From Eurosta solidaginis (Eukaryota; Arthropoda; Insecta; Diptera; Tephritidae), in contig NC_090320.1 of assembly GCF_040869045.1 (NCBI RefSeq), positions 241,986,978 to 242,050,977 on the forward strand: 64,000 bases of DNA, in the 5' to 3' direction. Within the stretch, counting starts at the first letter, position 1. The number at the start of each line of letters is the position of its first letter. The notes under the pieces are model-generated. The model made no database searches. It was given only the letters and a program-made list of their open reading frames with translations, and was not told the origin of the DNA. The position numbers were made by a program, and so were the translations under genes. Positions 23,262 through 34,565 of this stretch are shown in pieces.

Positions 23262-23660
23262 ATTACTTGATTAGCTGTCGCTTAACCGTTTAAACGGTTA
23301 TGGCCGTCCAACAAGCAGCGCCAGTCACTTCTTCTCTCTGCCAACTGGTGCTAACTGGTCACACCAAAGGAGTTTAAATCGTTTTCCACCTGGTCCTTCC
23401 AGAGGAGTGGGGGCCACCCTTTCATGAGTGTGTTCCGATAGAAACACTTTCTTAGCCGGAGCGTCATCTTTCATTCGCATAACATGGCCTAGCCAGCTTA
23501 GCCGCTGCATTTTAATTCGGTGGACTATGTTGATGTCTGCGTAAAGCTCGTACAGCTCTGGATTAAATCTTCTCCGGTACTCACCAAGGCGTAGACGTCA
23601 TAAATCCTTCGAAGAACTTTTCTCTCGACCATTCCCGGACATATTTTGAGGGCCGGTTGT
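23262..23660 (-). mobile_element. RTE-like retrotransposon 3' fragment
   Basis: The minus strand reads WLGHVMRMKDDAPAKKVF and, further upstream, VERKVLRRIYDVYA, both closely matching the RTE-like tail at 56.1-56.4 kb. The end ggttaagcgacagctaatc corresponds to the 3' end of that copy, but without its (TAAG)n tail. Frame shifts split the reading frame. The RT catalytic region is not present. Confidence 0.8.
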
Positions 23661-23670
23661 ATGACTTCCT

Positions 23671-23790
23671 CGTTGCCTTCTAGCATAGCATGCTCGCCCA
23701 CCACACCAAGGGTCCTAGGTTCAACTTCCGGGAAAAGCTACATCGAATGATATGCACAATTTTCTAAACGATGAAAAGCTTCTCAGCGAA
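23671..23790 (+). mobile_element. tRNA-derived SINE-like fragment
   Basis: Box-A-like TAGCATAGCATG at 23681-23692 and box-B-like GGTTCAACTTC at 23718-23728 with the surrounding ggtcctNggttcNaN..ccgggaaaag typical of tRNA-derived heads. It sits head to tail beside the 5' side of an RTE fragment, and SINEs often depend on RTE machinery, though no shared tail is evident here. Confidence 0.5.
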
Positions 23791-25069
23791 AATTCACATG
23801 GTTGCAGATGTCGTTCGTATTCGACGTAAAACCAGTGGGTCCTATCGCCTCAATTTGTAGCAAATAATTCTCAAAGTATTTGGCTGAGACAAACCATATA
23901 TATAATACATATCTGCTGATGTCCATTATGGAGCATTTAGGGACCACCCTTAGATTGAATAGTTCCAAAGTGCCCAAAGCAAAACATAAGGTGTTTTATT
24001 TATCTTTGCGGCCTTGAGCTCAATAATTAACCAAAAAGTCAAAGTTCGGTAGCTTATGTCCCGTAAAAGTCGTGGGCAACCAGTAATTGCAAATCTCTTC
24101 GCCGCAGCATCTACATACCTCATTGAAGTTTACTGCAATTATTTCCGCTTGCAGACTAAAATCCGGAGAATCTAGATATTTCCTTCACTCTTGGCCTTCT
24201 AAGTAAACTCCATATGGCAATCAGTCCTGATGCCCTACATTCATGCAATTTCGCCTGCTGAACCGGTTCAGAACACCACCTAATACAATTGCATAATGTG
24301 CCTTTGTATTTTGTTTGTTTTTGTATTTTGTATTGCTTGTCGCGGGTTGGCCACCTTACAGGGCCGCCGTTTGCTAGATTGGGCATAATGACCTGTGTAA
24401 CGTCACATTATACGTTTTGGTTAGAGATTCCAATTTCTCTCTCACTTTGACGAATATCATAAAATTCATTTCTATTAAACGACATGTGCCATTGAGTGCA
24501 GAAAGTCCCCGTCTTAATTAAATACTATGTTTTACTGTAAGGTCCCTATATGGGCTTTGAGCTCACACATTTTATAGTGGATTCATACAACACATAGGAC
24601 CCAAATTTGATTCGTTTTTTGGCCACTGGACAGCAGTGCATCGTAAATAGTCTTAATTTTACGATGTTGGCCTATGTTACAGGAAACTGTTGCACACTAG
24701 GAAGCCCTTCCACTGCTCGAAAAAGATGATGTGATTTAAAACTGGGCATTGAAACATGAAGTAATTTTTTGATTAAACCACGTCACCCGCCAAACCGTTT
24801 TATCACCGAATGAGTACCCATTGAACAGAACTATTGCAAAACACCAATAACCAAAGATAAGTGAGGCTTATTACAATATATGTCGTCAAACGGATTCCGG
24901 CCATTCAACTCTGGCTAGAACATTCTCGCTACCCTGCATGGGATACTGTCTGCCCAGGCCTTGTATAGCCGGCTCAAGGCTTTCCTTTTGTAGAGCCGAT
25001 AGAAAAAAATGGTTATAGCTTCAGCTAACAAGTATCCGTACTGGAGAAACAAACTGGAAAAGACAACTG
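23791..25069. other. No recognisable gene
   Basis: Mixed sequence with a TGTGTAACGTCACATTA block at 24394 recalling the TGACGTCA-containing host repeat near 5.78 kb. No exon supported. Confidence 0.4.
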
Positions 25070-25290
25070 TCAACCTTTTTCTTCTTGTCTTAGCGATGAA
25101 GATACTGACTGAAGATTTCGGCGAGTGTTAACGATGTTGATGGTTATTTGCTGGATATAAATCCGGTATGTATTGGTAACAAGTAACATTAAGGTACTAG
25201 CCCGACCATCTCGGGACGATATTGAACCTTCTTGGCCATTCCGCCTCCCGCAAAACTTAATTTAATACTAGGTGGTAAAACCCTTCTCAT
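25070..25290 (+). repeat. Dispersed repeat R2 copy
   Basis: Contains gtNttaacgatgt, aaatccggta, ggtaacaagtaacattaagg and actagcccgaccatctcggg, then ccttcttggcca, in R2 order. Both edges are diverged. Confidence 0.65.
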
Positions 25291-26247
25291 TTGCCTTAAG
25301 ACTAATCTTGTGACAACATCCGGCCTGTAAAGATGTTGGCAGACTTGATAGAATGATCTTACTTCTCCAATTGAGAAGTGGCTGGAACTATCGGTATATT
25401 ATAGGACACGAGATTTACGAATAAAGGGCTTATTCAAAGATCTAACCTGACAAAATGATTGGATTTGGCCTCAAAGGTATATAACCTTTTCAGTTTTTCG
25501 GTCTTGCATACCACGTTTCGGAGGGACGACAAAAGGTCAACGACCACAAGGTCAGTTGACCTTATGAACACTTCAAATGGTCACAAAGCCAAGTGAAGCT
25601 ATGACCATATGAAATAGTCACAAATGCCAAATTTCAAATTGTCATAACGTCAATTAACCTTTTGGCCGTTGACCTTATGTCACCGCACAGCACTCTTCAT
25701 TAGATTTGCTTTTCCCACCCCACTATAAAACTAAAAATCAGAAGCGACATGATGGTGTCTTTCAATATTTCCTTACTTATTTCCCATTTCGCCCACAGTA
25801 CAGCGAACGGAAAGCGTGTGAAGGTAGTGTAAAAAAAAGTTTATACCGAAAAAAGTGAAGCTCAAACACAAAAATGAAAAACAACAAACACCAGCACCAA
25901 CTCAATGCAGTTCAATAAGTTTGTCAGTCGAGCTTTTGAAATTACCTAATTGTGTACAAAAACATACTGCACCACACCACAGCATAGCGGCAAAGCAAGT
26001 CGAACCAATTGCAGTTAAGTTAGATACATGTGCTTATAACGGCCGCCCCACAGTCCCAAAGCCTAAAATGACTGACTAGTAATAGAGTACGTGGTGTGTG
26101 GCTCAACTCAACTATGAGCTGCGACCTACGAGCTCTCGGTCTTGCCAGGCAAACGTTAGATAATATTTACCAACATAAAATACGTAAGAAAGCAAAGTCC
26201 GTTGTCAGCTCAACAATAAACAATAACACAACAACAATAAAAGAAAA
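25291..26247. other. No recognisable gene; AGGTCA half-site cluster
   Basis: AAGGTCA at 25533, the palindrome AAGGTCAGTTGACCTT at 25548-25563, and TGACCTT at 25670-25676 form a cluster of nuclear-receptor-type half sites. A 74-codon plus-strand frame near 25855 starts at GTG, not ATG, and has no recognised domain; the stretch could equally be an untranslated leader. Confidence 0.35.
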
Positions 26248-26639
26248 CAAGTAAGGATGTCTAAGTTCGGGTGTAAACGAATATTATATACTCAGCGTGA
26301 GTTTCAAATGCACATTTCATTTCAGATAAATTACTTTTCAATATAACACGTGGCACAGCCCGTTTAAAAAAAATTCTTCTCATTTTCTCTTACAATAAAA
26401 CTTGATAAGTGAAATATCATTGATTCAAAATTCTTTTTTGCTAAGTTATACCTTATTATTTTCGTCTACGAACCTTTTAAAGATCTTTTATATAAAAGTG
26501 GGCATGGTCTTTAACCGATCTCGTCCACTTTTTAAGCGGTTTTATTTAGCTTGACTTGACAGGCTGGTTGGCTGGCTGGCAAGAATTTTGTAATTGAAAT
26601 TTAAGTAACTTCCCGATAAGCTACAAGCTTGAAACTTGG

Positions 26640-27125
26640 AATATAGTTCAGAACGCGATGACAATGCAATAATAAGGAAAAAATCGCCGCTAGGTGGCGC
26701 ATGGATCCAGATATTCACAAAAATCGTATTTGTAGTCCGATTTGGCTCATATTGGGAACACATAATACATACATGAATAGAAAGCGACATATAAAAAAAT
26801 CGACGCCAGGTGGCGCCAGGATCGAGATATTCACAAAAATCGTATTTGTGGTCCGATTTGACTCATATTTGGAACACATAATACATACAAGAATAGAAAG
26901 CGACCTACGAAAAAAATCGCCGCTAGGTGGCGCGAAGATCGAGATATTCACAAAAATCGTATTTGTGGTCCGATTTGGTCCATATTTGGAACATGCAAAG
27001 AATAGAAAGCGACCTATGATGTCCGATTTGGCTCATATTTGGAACAAATATTACATACAGTCCGGTAGAAGTGGCATCAAAATAGTTTGGAGTTCCAGGA
27101 GGGCCAACCATACGTGGCGCAGAGT
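26640..27125. repeat. 116-117-bp tandem repeat
   Basis: About 3.5 units; the block gatcNagatattcacaaaaatc recurs at 26704, 26820 and 26937. Each unit carries the motif gc(c/t)aggtggcgc also found in the 313-bp repeat at the window start. A unit of 117 bp is 39 codons, which explains the 143-codon plus-strand frame and two minus-strand frames across the array; none encodes a recognisable protein. Confidence 0.85.
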
Positions 27126-27263
27126 CGAGTAAAGTCTTTGGAAGGATTATGTATTGAGGACTTAGATTGTAACAAATTGTCAGGAAAGAGTCCTTGTAAA
27201 AATGAGTCACTAAATGAACTAAATAGAATGAGAAATAATAGGAAATTAAATAAAGACTAAAAA

Positions 27264-27708
27264 CTTGAAAATAAAATAACTAAAAAAAATTTTTAAGTTA
27301 AAGGGTTTTATTGACAACAATACTTACATGAAGTAATAATAGTACTAAAAGCTAGAAAATAATTAGGCAGGTCCTAGGTACTAGTCATCACACTCCTCAT
27401 CAATCTAGGGCGTTGATCAGACAATTAAATAAAAGCGTTGGACGCGTCAAATTTCTATTAATAGTCATAAGTAAGGCCAACTGAACCTTAATAAGGTTAT
27501 GATACGCCTCACATTTTTAGAAATTTCACGCGCCCAACGCTTTTATTTAATTGTCTGATCAACGCCCTAGATTGATGAGAAGTGTGATGACTAGTACCTA
27601 GGACTTACCTAATTATTTTCTAGCTTTTAGTATTATTATTACTTCAAGTAAGTATTGTTGTCAATAAACCGTTTAACTTAAAAATTTTTTTTAATTATTT
27701 TATTCTAG
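27264..27708. mobile_element. Long foldback element with ~190-bp arms
   Basis: Arms 27264-27457 and 27518-27708 are nearly exact reverse complements, for example ctagggcgttgatcagacaa against ttgtctgatcaacgccctag. A ~60-bp loop separates them, itself containing the palindrome aaccttaataaggtt. Few mismatches suggest a young or gene-converted foldback. No transposase. Confidence 0.88.
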
Positions 27709-28218
27709 AAATATTTCCTGCTATAGGGAAAATGTGTGTACCCAATTTTGTTACGATATGTAAATTTTTCTTCGAGTTGAGGCTCCCGAAACATAAAAAA
27801 TTGCTTAGTCATAAAAGGGGCGGTGCCACGCCCATTCTTCAAAATTTGATATTTTTCCTATTTATTGTAATCCGTCCACGACTATTATTATTTACTAAAT
27901 AATCAGGACTTTTGTGTTTTCCAAAATGTTATATATATAAAAAGTGGGCGTGGTTATCATCCGATTTCGCTCCTTTTCAATACCAATCTATTCTGGGTCC
28001 AGATAAGCTCGTGTACCAAATTTATTGAAGATATCTCAATATTTACTCAAGTTGTCGTGTTAACGGGGGGACGGACATGGCTCAATCAAATTTTTTTTTT
28101 CGACAGTGATGATTTTGATATATGGAAGTCTATATCTATCTCGATGCCTTTATACCTGTACAATCAACCGTTATCCAATCAAAGTTAACATACTCTGTGT
28201 GCAAAGCACGCTGAGTAT

Positions 28219-29160
28219 AACACATTGTTAAGACACCACCAAAAACGTAACTAAAAACGGCTGGAATTGCGATTGCGAAGTTAACAGTTGCTAGCTGAAA
28301 ATAGCGGCATACCGACAGTGAGACAGCAGCGGTTGACTTCCTATATTTTGAAACACGTTACGTTCGTAACATAATTCACAACGCCACAACAGGTTACTGG
28401 GTGCATTTTTATATATGTATATAAAATAAAGTCTTGCTTTGTTAATACAAATTTTGTTACTGTTGTTGTTGTTCATTTTCTTCTTATTTCTTACTTTGTT
28501 GGTTTGTCGGTTATATGGTTTTATTGCGTTGCATTCCTTTTACCACATTTCATCGATGATGTCGGCTTTCTTAGTCGGTCAAATAACCAACCAGCAGGTA
28601 CATAGCCTACAAGTTAACTGACAATGATCGTCTTACTTCACACACCATTTTTCTTTGATTACTCGTTTACTGGGGGGAGTTGTTGTTGTTGTTGCTGTCG
28701 ATGATGGTGTCTGAAGTGTTGTTACATTTAAGGCAGGTTACACCATAGCCGATATTACATCTGAAACTGATTTGTGTACCTACTTACAAGTCAAATAAAT
28801 GGAACACAAGCATGTGGGTCTAAAAGCGAACCCAGCAACTTAACTGCAAACATGGATACAAGTCTATATACTATGACAAGTCAGGAGAGCAAATGGGCTC
28901 TTTATCAGCAGGTAGGGTAAATAAGTTGGAAAGATATCCAGAGGACATCCGATCATGGGTCTCCAAACATTTTAGGTAATTACCCTTTCGCACACGCAAT
29001 GAGAGCACAATTGTGCTATTGATTGTATACCCCTGGTCTAATGCATATTTTATACGAGTCGTTTTTCTAGTCGATATAAGGAAATTGATAGTGTGAATAA
29101 AAGCGACTTAAATTTGTTTCAGTAAGAATAAAACGTAACAGATCATTCAATTAACCATGA
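28219..29160. other. No recognisable gene
   Basis: Apparently unique sequence with (GTT)n runs at about 28459 and 28681. No exon supported. Confidence 0.4.
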
Positions 29161-29162
29161 AC

Positions 29163-29279
29163 ACATTTCGAGACTGCTTCGAGACTATTTGGTGAACATT
29201 TCGGAATGACTTCAGGAATACTTCACCTAAGGCGGGATTCGCTGAAACAAAACAGGAATTATCTCGAAATGATTCCAAA
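29163..29279. repeat. Degenerate CGAAATNATTC repeat, left part
   Basis: Runs of the type tttcgagactNNttcggaatgacttc. The same pattern resumes at about 30625 beyond the Helentron-like copy C, so one repeat tract appears split by it. Confidence 0.55.
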
Positions 29280-30612
29280 CAAGTAAGGAAGGCTAAGTTC
29301 GGGTGTAACCGAACATTACATTATCCACATAGCTGTGGAGACAAAATAAGGGAAAATCACCATGTAGTAAAAAGAACCTAGGGTAACCCTGGAATGTGTT
29401 TGTATGACATGTGTATCAAATGGAAGGTATTAAAGAGTATTTTAAGAGGGAGTGGGCCATAGTTCTGTAGATGGGCGCCATTTAGGGATATCGCCATAAG
29501 GGTGGACCAGGGCTGACTCTAAAATTTGTTTATACGATATGGGTATCAAATGAAAGGTGTTAATGAGTATTTTAAAACGGAGTGGACCTTAGTTCTATAA
29601 GTAGACGCGTTTTCGAGATATCGCCATAAACGTGGACCAGGGGTGACTCTAGAATGTGTTTGTACGTTATGGGTATCAAATTAAAAGTATTAATGAGGGT
29701 TTTAAAAGGGAGTGGCCCTTAGTTGTATATGTGAAGGCGTTTTCGAGATATCGACCAAAATGTGGACCAGGGTGATCCAGAACATCATCTGTCGGGTATC
29801 GCTAATTTATTTATATATGTAATACCACGAACAGTATTCCTTCCAAGATTACAAGGGCTTTTGAATTCGCCCTGCAAAACTTTTTCATTTTCTTCTACTT
29901 AATATGGTAGGTGTCACACCCATTTTACAAAGTTTTTTTCTAAAGTTATATTTTGCGTCAATAGACCAATACAGTTACCATGTTTCATCCCTTTTTTCGT
30001 ATTTGGTATATAATTATGGCATTTTTTTCGTGTTTCGTAATTTTCGATATCGAAAAAGTGGGCGTGGTCATAGTCGGATTTCGCCCATTTTTTACACCAA
30101 TACAAAGTGAATTCAGATAAGTACGTGAACTGAGTTTAGTAAAGATATATCGATTTTTGCTCAAGTTATCGTGTTAACGGCCGAACGGAAGGACATACTG
30201 TGGACTGCGTATAAAAACTGGGCGTGGCTTCAACCGATTTCGCCATTTTTACAGAAGACAGTTATCGTCCTAGAATATAAGCCTCTACCAAATCATTACT
30301 GGAGTTGAATGTTGACATAATTTACTTATATACTGTAAAGATATTAACTTTTCTTTTAAAATTTGACTTAAAAAATTTTTTTTTTAGAAAGTGGGCGTGG
30401 TCGTTCTCCTATTTTGCTAATTTTTATTAAGCATACATATAGTAATAAGGGTAACGTTCCTGCCAAATTTCATCTTGATATCTTCAACGACTGCCAAATT
30501 ACAGCTTGCAAAACTTCTAAATTACCTTCTTTTAAAAGTGGGCGGTGCCACGCCCATTGTCCAAAATTTTACTAGTTTTCTATTCTGCGTCATAAGTTCA
30601 ACTCACCTACCA
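29280..30612 (-). mobile_element. Helentron-like element, copy C
   Basis: Left edge CAAGTAAGGAAGGCTAAG with the hairpin GTTCGG-GTGTAA-CCGAAC, then about four ~129-bp repeat units (gtggaccaggggtgactcta), then the aaagtgggcgtgg body. The 5' terminal portion is missing: similarity stops near 30612, after actcacctaccaa. A 68-codon plus frame and a 63-codon minus frame inside are shared with other copies only because the DNA is. Confidence 0.78.
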
Positions 30613-30624
30613 AAATTCCCAACT

Positions 30625-30875
30625 TGATCCTGATATTGTTCCAAATTGTTCACAAAATAGTCTCGAAGTTGAGTGAACCTGAAACGATGCCAAAACATTC
30701 CCAAAATTGTGTCGAAACAGTCCCGAAATTATTGTGAAGTTTTCCAGAAATGATAACTAAAATAAAACCTTGGCCTTGAAATAGTCTCAGAATAATTCTG
30801 AAAATAATCCAGAAATGATCCTGAATTGTTCATGGAACAGTCCCGAAGTGGTCCAAAAATTTACGATACAATTCC
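30625..30875. repeat. Degenerate CGAAATNATTC repeat, right part
   Basis: Irregular repeats of gtcccgaaatNattNtgaa, about 15-20 bp each, for example cagtcccgaaattattgtga and cagtcccgaagtggtccaaa. Confidence 0.6.
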
Positions 30876-31655
30876 ATGCCCTACAAAATTTGATCAAAGT
30901 CCGTTAAAACGGTATGCATGGACAAAGGTAGCATTTAGCTTCATAATAGCTATGTAATTACGCGCGGGTTCCTCCCTGATCATATTGATCTGATACGCAT
31001 TTTTTTTATGAAAAAAAAAAACAAAAAAAAAAAAACGATGAGTCCTGCCGAAGCTATGTATGTCGTAATATTTTTCTCTCTCTTATACTCCGGCAAAGCT
31101 CCCTTTCACTCCATATGTACTTATATATGTATGTTTTCATTTCCGTTGTCTTCTCTTTAATCGCCTTCACTTTTTCTTTTTTCTCTTCCTATCTATTATC
31201 ATCGGTGATTTCTTATCTCTATACGTTTAAACTTTTTCTTCTTTTATAACTTTTTGTATAGTTTCCAACTGTGTTTATCCGAAGCTTCATCTCTCTTTTT
31301 TTTGTCGATGCTTCTTTTCTTTTCCGCCTATTTCATTGTCCCTCTTCTTATATCTTGCGACTCCAACTTTCCTTCTTTCTTCCTTGATTTCCGCATCCTA
31401 GTTTCATTTCTGTTCTCTTCTCTCCATTCTTCTTCTTTCGCTACTGCTCTTCCTATTTTTTACCCTGTTTTTTCCCGAGGATTTATACCTCCATCTCTTT
31501 TTTCAGTATTTCTCTTAACTCAACTTATAGCTATGAGAGACACCGCTCAGGACTGCGCGCTATCGCCTCTTCTTTATGGAAATGGCACAAAACCAGCTGA
31601 GAGTAAATCTAACAAATTCGGAGCTTAGCCTTTTCCCAAAAAAAAACAATTATTC
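30876..31655. repeat. Poly-A tract and pyrimidine-rich stretch
   Basis: An A-rich run at 31010-31034 is followed by a strongly T/C-rich region from 31070 to 31530. The 124-codon plus-strand frame at 31254-31628 reads as Ser/Leu/Phe-rich residues, as expected from composition. Confidence 0.7.
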
Positions 31656-31659
31656 CCGC

Positions 31660-32490
31660 ATTTAATTTACGGAGGCTTAACGGCACAACGAAAAAGTCCT
31701 TTTTCTAAAGCCAAATATCGTGGCGTGACTCGCGACTCCAAGTTAAGCTAGAAAAGAAACGTTAGGTGAGATCAAACAAATCTCTGGGAGAAACTGGGGA
31801 CTAAACGTTTAATATACAAGGCATATTAAATACAGTTATTTGACCAATACTAACGCATACAGCTTTCTCCACAGCCAGGCCTTCTGAAAGGCATTATAAT
31901 CGAACGCGGTAAAGCACGATGGAGGAGTCGAGTCCATTAGACATTTTAAATGTATTCCTTTGCTTGGTTCCCGGCACAGCGATATTGGAGTGCATGAATT
32001 CGCAGATAAAATGGCCAGGAAAGGTTCCGAAAAGGACATAAGACATGCGGACAGTTCCGTACGACCGCCGCTGGGTTATCCTGAGGAAAATCGAGTTATA
32101 TTAGATTCTGGCATGGGACTTGTTGTTGCCCAACCGGAATGAATGCGAGGTCTCATGATCCGTATTAGTATAATTGGGATAGGAAAGAAACTAACTTCAT
32201 TATCAAACTAATCTAAGCTGCAGTTAGTGCAATTAGGGGTGTCATCATTGGTCATAACGTTATTGTACCGATGCTCCGACGGTGCTGCATACCAACAAGC
32301 TCCCTTTGCCGAAGCTATCAAAATAAGTACAAATAGGAGTCGGTACATTACTTTCATTGCCCATGTCCAGAACTGTTAACAAGACTGCTCAGATTTCAGG
32401 GCACACCTTTTATTCGAAGTCAGGCAGAGGTTGGAAAGGTGGAGCTTTCTCACATACCTAAGTTCATCAGAAAAAGCAAGTGGTTCATTG
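31660..32490 (+). mobile_element. LINE 3' half: RT end, RNase H end, zinc-knuckle
   Basis: Translation pieces in order: KYRGVTRDSKLS (31.71 kb), the block after RT normally read as KYLGVxLDSKLSW; GSRHSDIGVHEFADKMARKG (31.97 kb), the RNase H end normally VPGHxxIxGNExADxLAR; then HYFHCPCPELL (32.35 kb), the zinc-knuckle; then HIPKFIRKSKWF near 32.45-32.48 kb. Spacing between RT and RNase H is too short, so an internal deletion is likely. Multiple stops and frame changes. Confidence 0.8.
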
Positions 32491-34015
32491 AGGGCTACTG
32501 CGCGAAGTTATCCAGTTGGCCGAATATGCTACCACCTGACACTCACTGAGGGCATTCACAATAGACGAAAACGTTTCCGAGTGAAAGTGTGAGAAGTTTC
32601 CACGTACGCTCTCTTAACCAAACCTATTCCACTTATCTATCTATCTTCTCTTTCTCTGCTTTCTTTTCCTTCTCCGCTGTGCGAAAACCCACGACCGTAA
32701 ACAAATTTATGAAGAACGCTTTACCTAAGAACAATATCTAAACCGATTGTAAGTAAAATGAGTTTGGATGTTCTGGAAACAAGTTCTGAGAAAAATGTGT
32801 TTAGGTGGGGTATTCTTGAACCGACTGTTGGGAATCAGAGCGTTTTCGAACCAGGCCGATCTTCCATTCAGATCTAGAGCGATCTCCCACTATGACGAAT
32901 TCTTTGAGGAAGAAAGAAGTAAGAAGTTTTGGAAAACTATTAAATAGGAAGTATTTCCAACGAAAACATTCCACTACTTTCAAGTTATGGTTGTTAACGG
33001 GTTAAGCCTGCAGTTTGCTGTAAATATTGTTATATACTACGACTTCTTCACTACCTCTTTTATTTTATATTTCTTTCATATTTTTACAACAATGTGCAGT
33101 TTTTTTCTTTGCATTTTTCCCGGTTAGGTGAATTTCAATTGATCGCGCGAAGGATCTATCAGTTGCCGTCTCGGACTTAAGTGCACTGTATGCAATGTTG
33201 TGTTATATTAAGCTTGGCTTTTGGGTCAGCATAACTGAAGCAACAACAACTATAACCATCACGTAAGAAAAAATCCCATAACATTGTACAACAACAAAAA
33301 GCAACTATAAAACCACAACCAAACAATCAAAAAAAAAAAAAAATTGCCAAGCAAGCTAGCGAGCCTCTACACGAGTACCCCTAAAGCCACATAAGATCGG
33401 AACGCTTAGTTGCTTTGGATTTTCTATGTGCTATGCTTTGTTTTACTTTACTTGAGCTCTTTTACTTGGTACGAAGCGGAATTGATTAATTCGATTGGTG
33501 AAATATTGAAACAGTGATGTAAAAGGCAAAAAAAAAATGGGTCAGCTGGGTACCGCATGCATACGAGTTTGTATTGATATATGGGTAAGCGCATGAGGAA
33601 GTGCAATTCGAAGTTATGTAGGAATATAGATTTGTTGTTGTTGATGATATGTAAGCACTCTCATGTACAGGTGGAACTGGTTATAATATCGTGCGCTTAC
33701 TTTTTGGAAAGATTTGGCGCATAATAAAAAATTTAAATACAAATACTTCGTTGTCTTTCGTTTTGTGTGTCTTTCTTGCGCGAAAAGCGTTTTGCTTATG
33801 CAATATCCTTATGAGTAAAATTTTTCATTGATAATTTTCATTGATTATGTAAGTGTTGCGAGTTAATGGAAATGGAAATAATTTCAATTTATAGTTACTG
33901 ATTTTCCTTAAGTAATCTGAAGAGCTTTTTCATGGATGTAGACCGGAAAGAGGGAGTGTAAAGGCAATAATATAGAGTGCAAGAGAACTGTCTCATCGAC
34001 AGCGTGTGCTTAACA
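32491..34015. other. No recognisable gene
   Basis: Mostly unique-looking sequence with a poly-A run near 33331 and CAA repeats near 33240. No exon or element edge recognised. Confidence 0.4.
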
Positions 34016-34019
34016 AAGG

Positions 34020-34364
34020 GCGCTCACAACAGATGCCATCGCTAAAATAGGATCAGTCACTAAATTCGACAAAAAGAGGTACAGCAAGCAAGGGGAATTA
34101 CATGATCAAGGTACTGTAACGAGCTTTCAAAGTACCATACACAACCCCTACGAGATATCTTAAGGAAGTACCAAATAGGTCGGCAATCAACGGACGAAAC
34201 GACTTACAGTCAAAGAAAAGTGAGGGTGAAAAGCGGAGCAACCAAAGTTTGAGACTAGTCCTAGATGTCTAGAATATTACATACAACAGTCGCTTACGCA
34301 TGCCTAAACACATTTTCGTAGATTTCGCAGACGACGTGACTGCTTCCATACCGGCACGATAAGG
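34020..34364 (+). mobile_element. LINE RT fragment with FADD
   Basis: Translation near 34283-34363 gives YNSRLRMPKHIFVDFADDV, closely resembling RT motif C of R1-like LINEs (..LPMPxxxxLVGFADDV), with both catalytic Asp residues present. The upstream RT core is damaged. An R2 repeat follows directly and separates it from a C-terminal fragment at 34.87-35.2 kb that may belong to the same element. Confidence 0.7.
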
Positions 34365-34565
34365 TTACTCCCCGAAGGCTTTGGGGAGCGTTATCGATGT
34401 GATGGTCCTTTGCCGGATACAGTTCTGGTACGCTCCGGTAACACAGCACCATTAAGGTGCTAGCCCGACCATCTCGAGAACGATTTATATGGCTACATTA
34501 AACCTTCAGGCTATCCCTCCCTCCCCACCCCCAAGTTCCATGAGGAGCTATTTTCCACAACGTAC
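34345..34565 (+). repeat. Dispersed repeat R2 copy inside a LINE
   Basis: gataaggttactccccgaag, ggtccttTgccggata, ctggtacgctccggtaacac, accattaaggtgctagcccg and accatctcgNgaacgattta match the family order. It lacks the TTG-rich start. Its position between two LINE pieces suggests insertion into the LINE; the exact left edge overlaps the LINE call by about 20 bp. Confidence 0.75.

Larger units (their letters stand above)
26248..28218 (-). mobile_element. Helentron-like element, copy B (interrupted)
   Basis: Left edge CAAGTAAGGATGTCTAAG with a weakened TTCGGGTGTAAACGAA hairpin, right edge ..ACGCTGAGTAT. This is the second 5'-end variant, with the inner stem GTGC-TTT-GCAC in place of GAGC-AGA-GCTC. 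The body keeps the phrases aaagtgggcgtgg and gtcgtgttaacgg. A 116-bp tandem array (26.6-27.1 kb) and a foldback (27264-27708) fill the middle and are probably insertions. It has no long open frame of its own. Confidence 0.7.

Noticed and set aside
25855..26079. 74-codon frame as a first coding exon
   Set aside because: The frame begins at GTG; the nearest in-context ATG leads to an early stop in another frame.
26701..27210. 143-codon plus-strand and overlapping minus-strand frames with internal repeats
   Set aside because: They lie in the 116-117-bp tandem array; 117 is divisible by 3, so a frame persists without coding pressure, and both strands are open.
31254..31628. 124-codon plus-strand frame
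   Set aside because: Pyrimidine-rich sequence; composition artefact.
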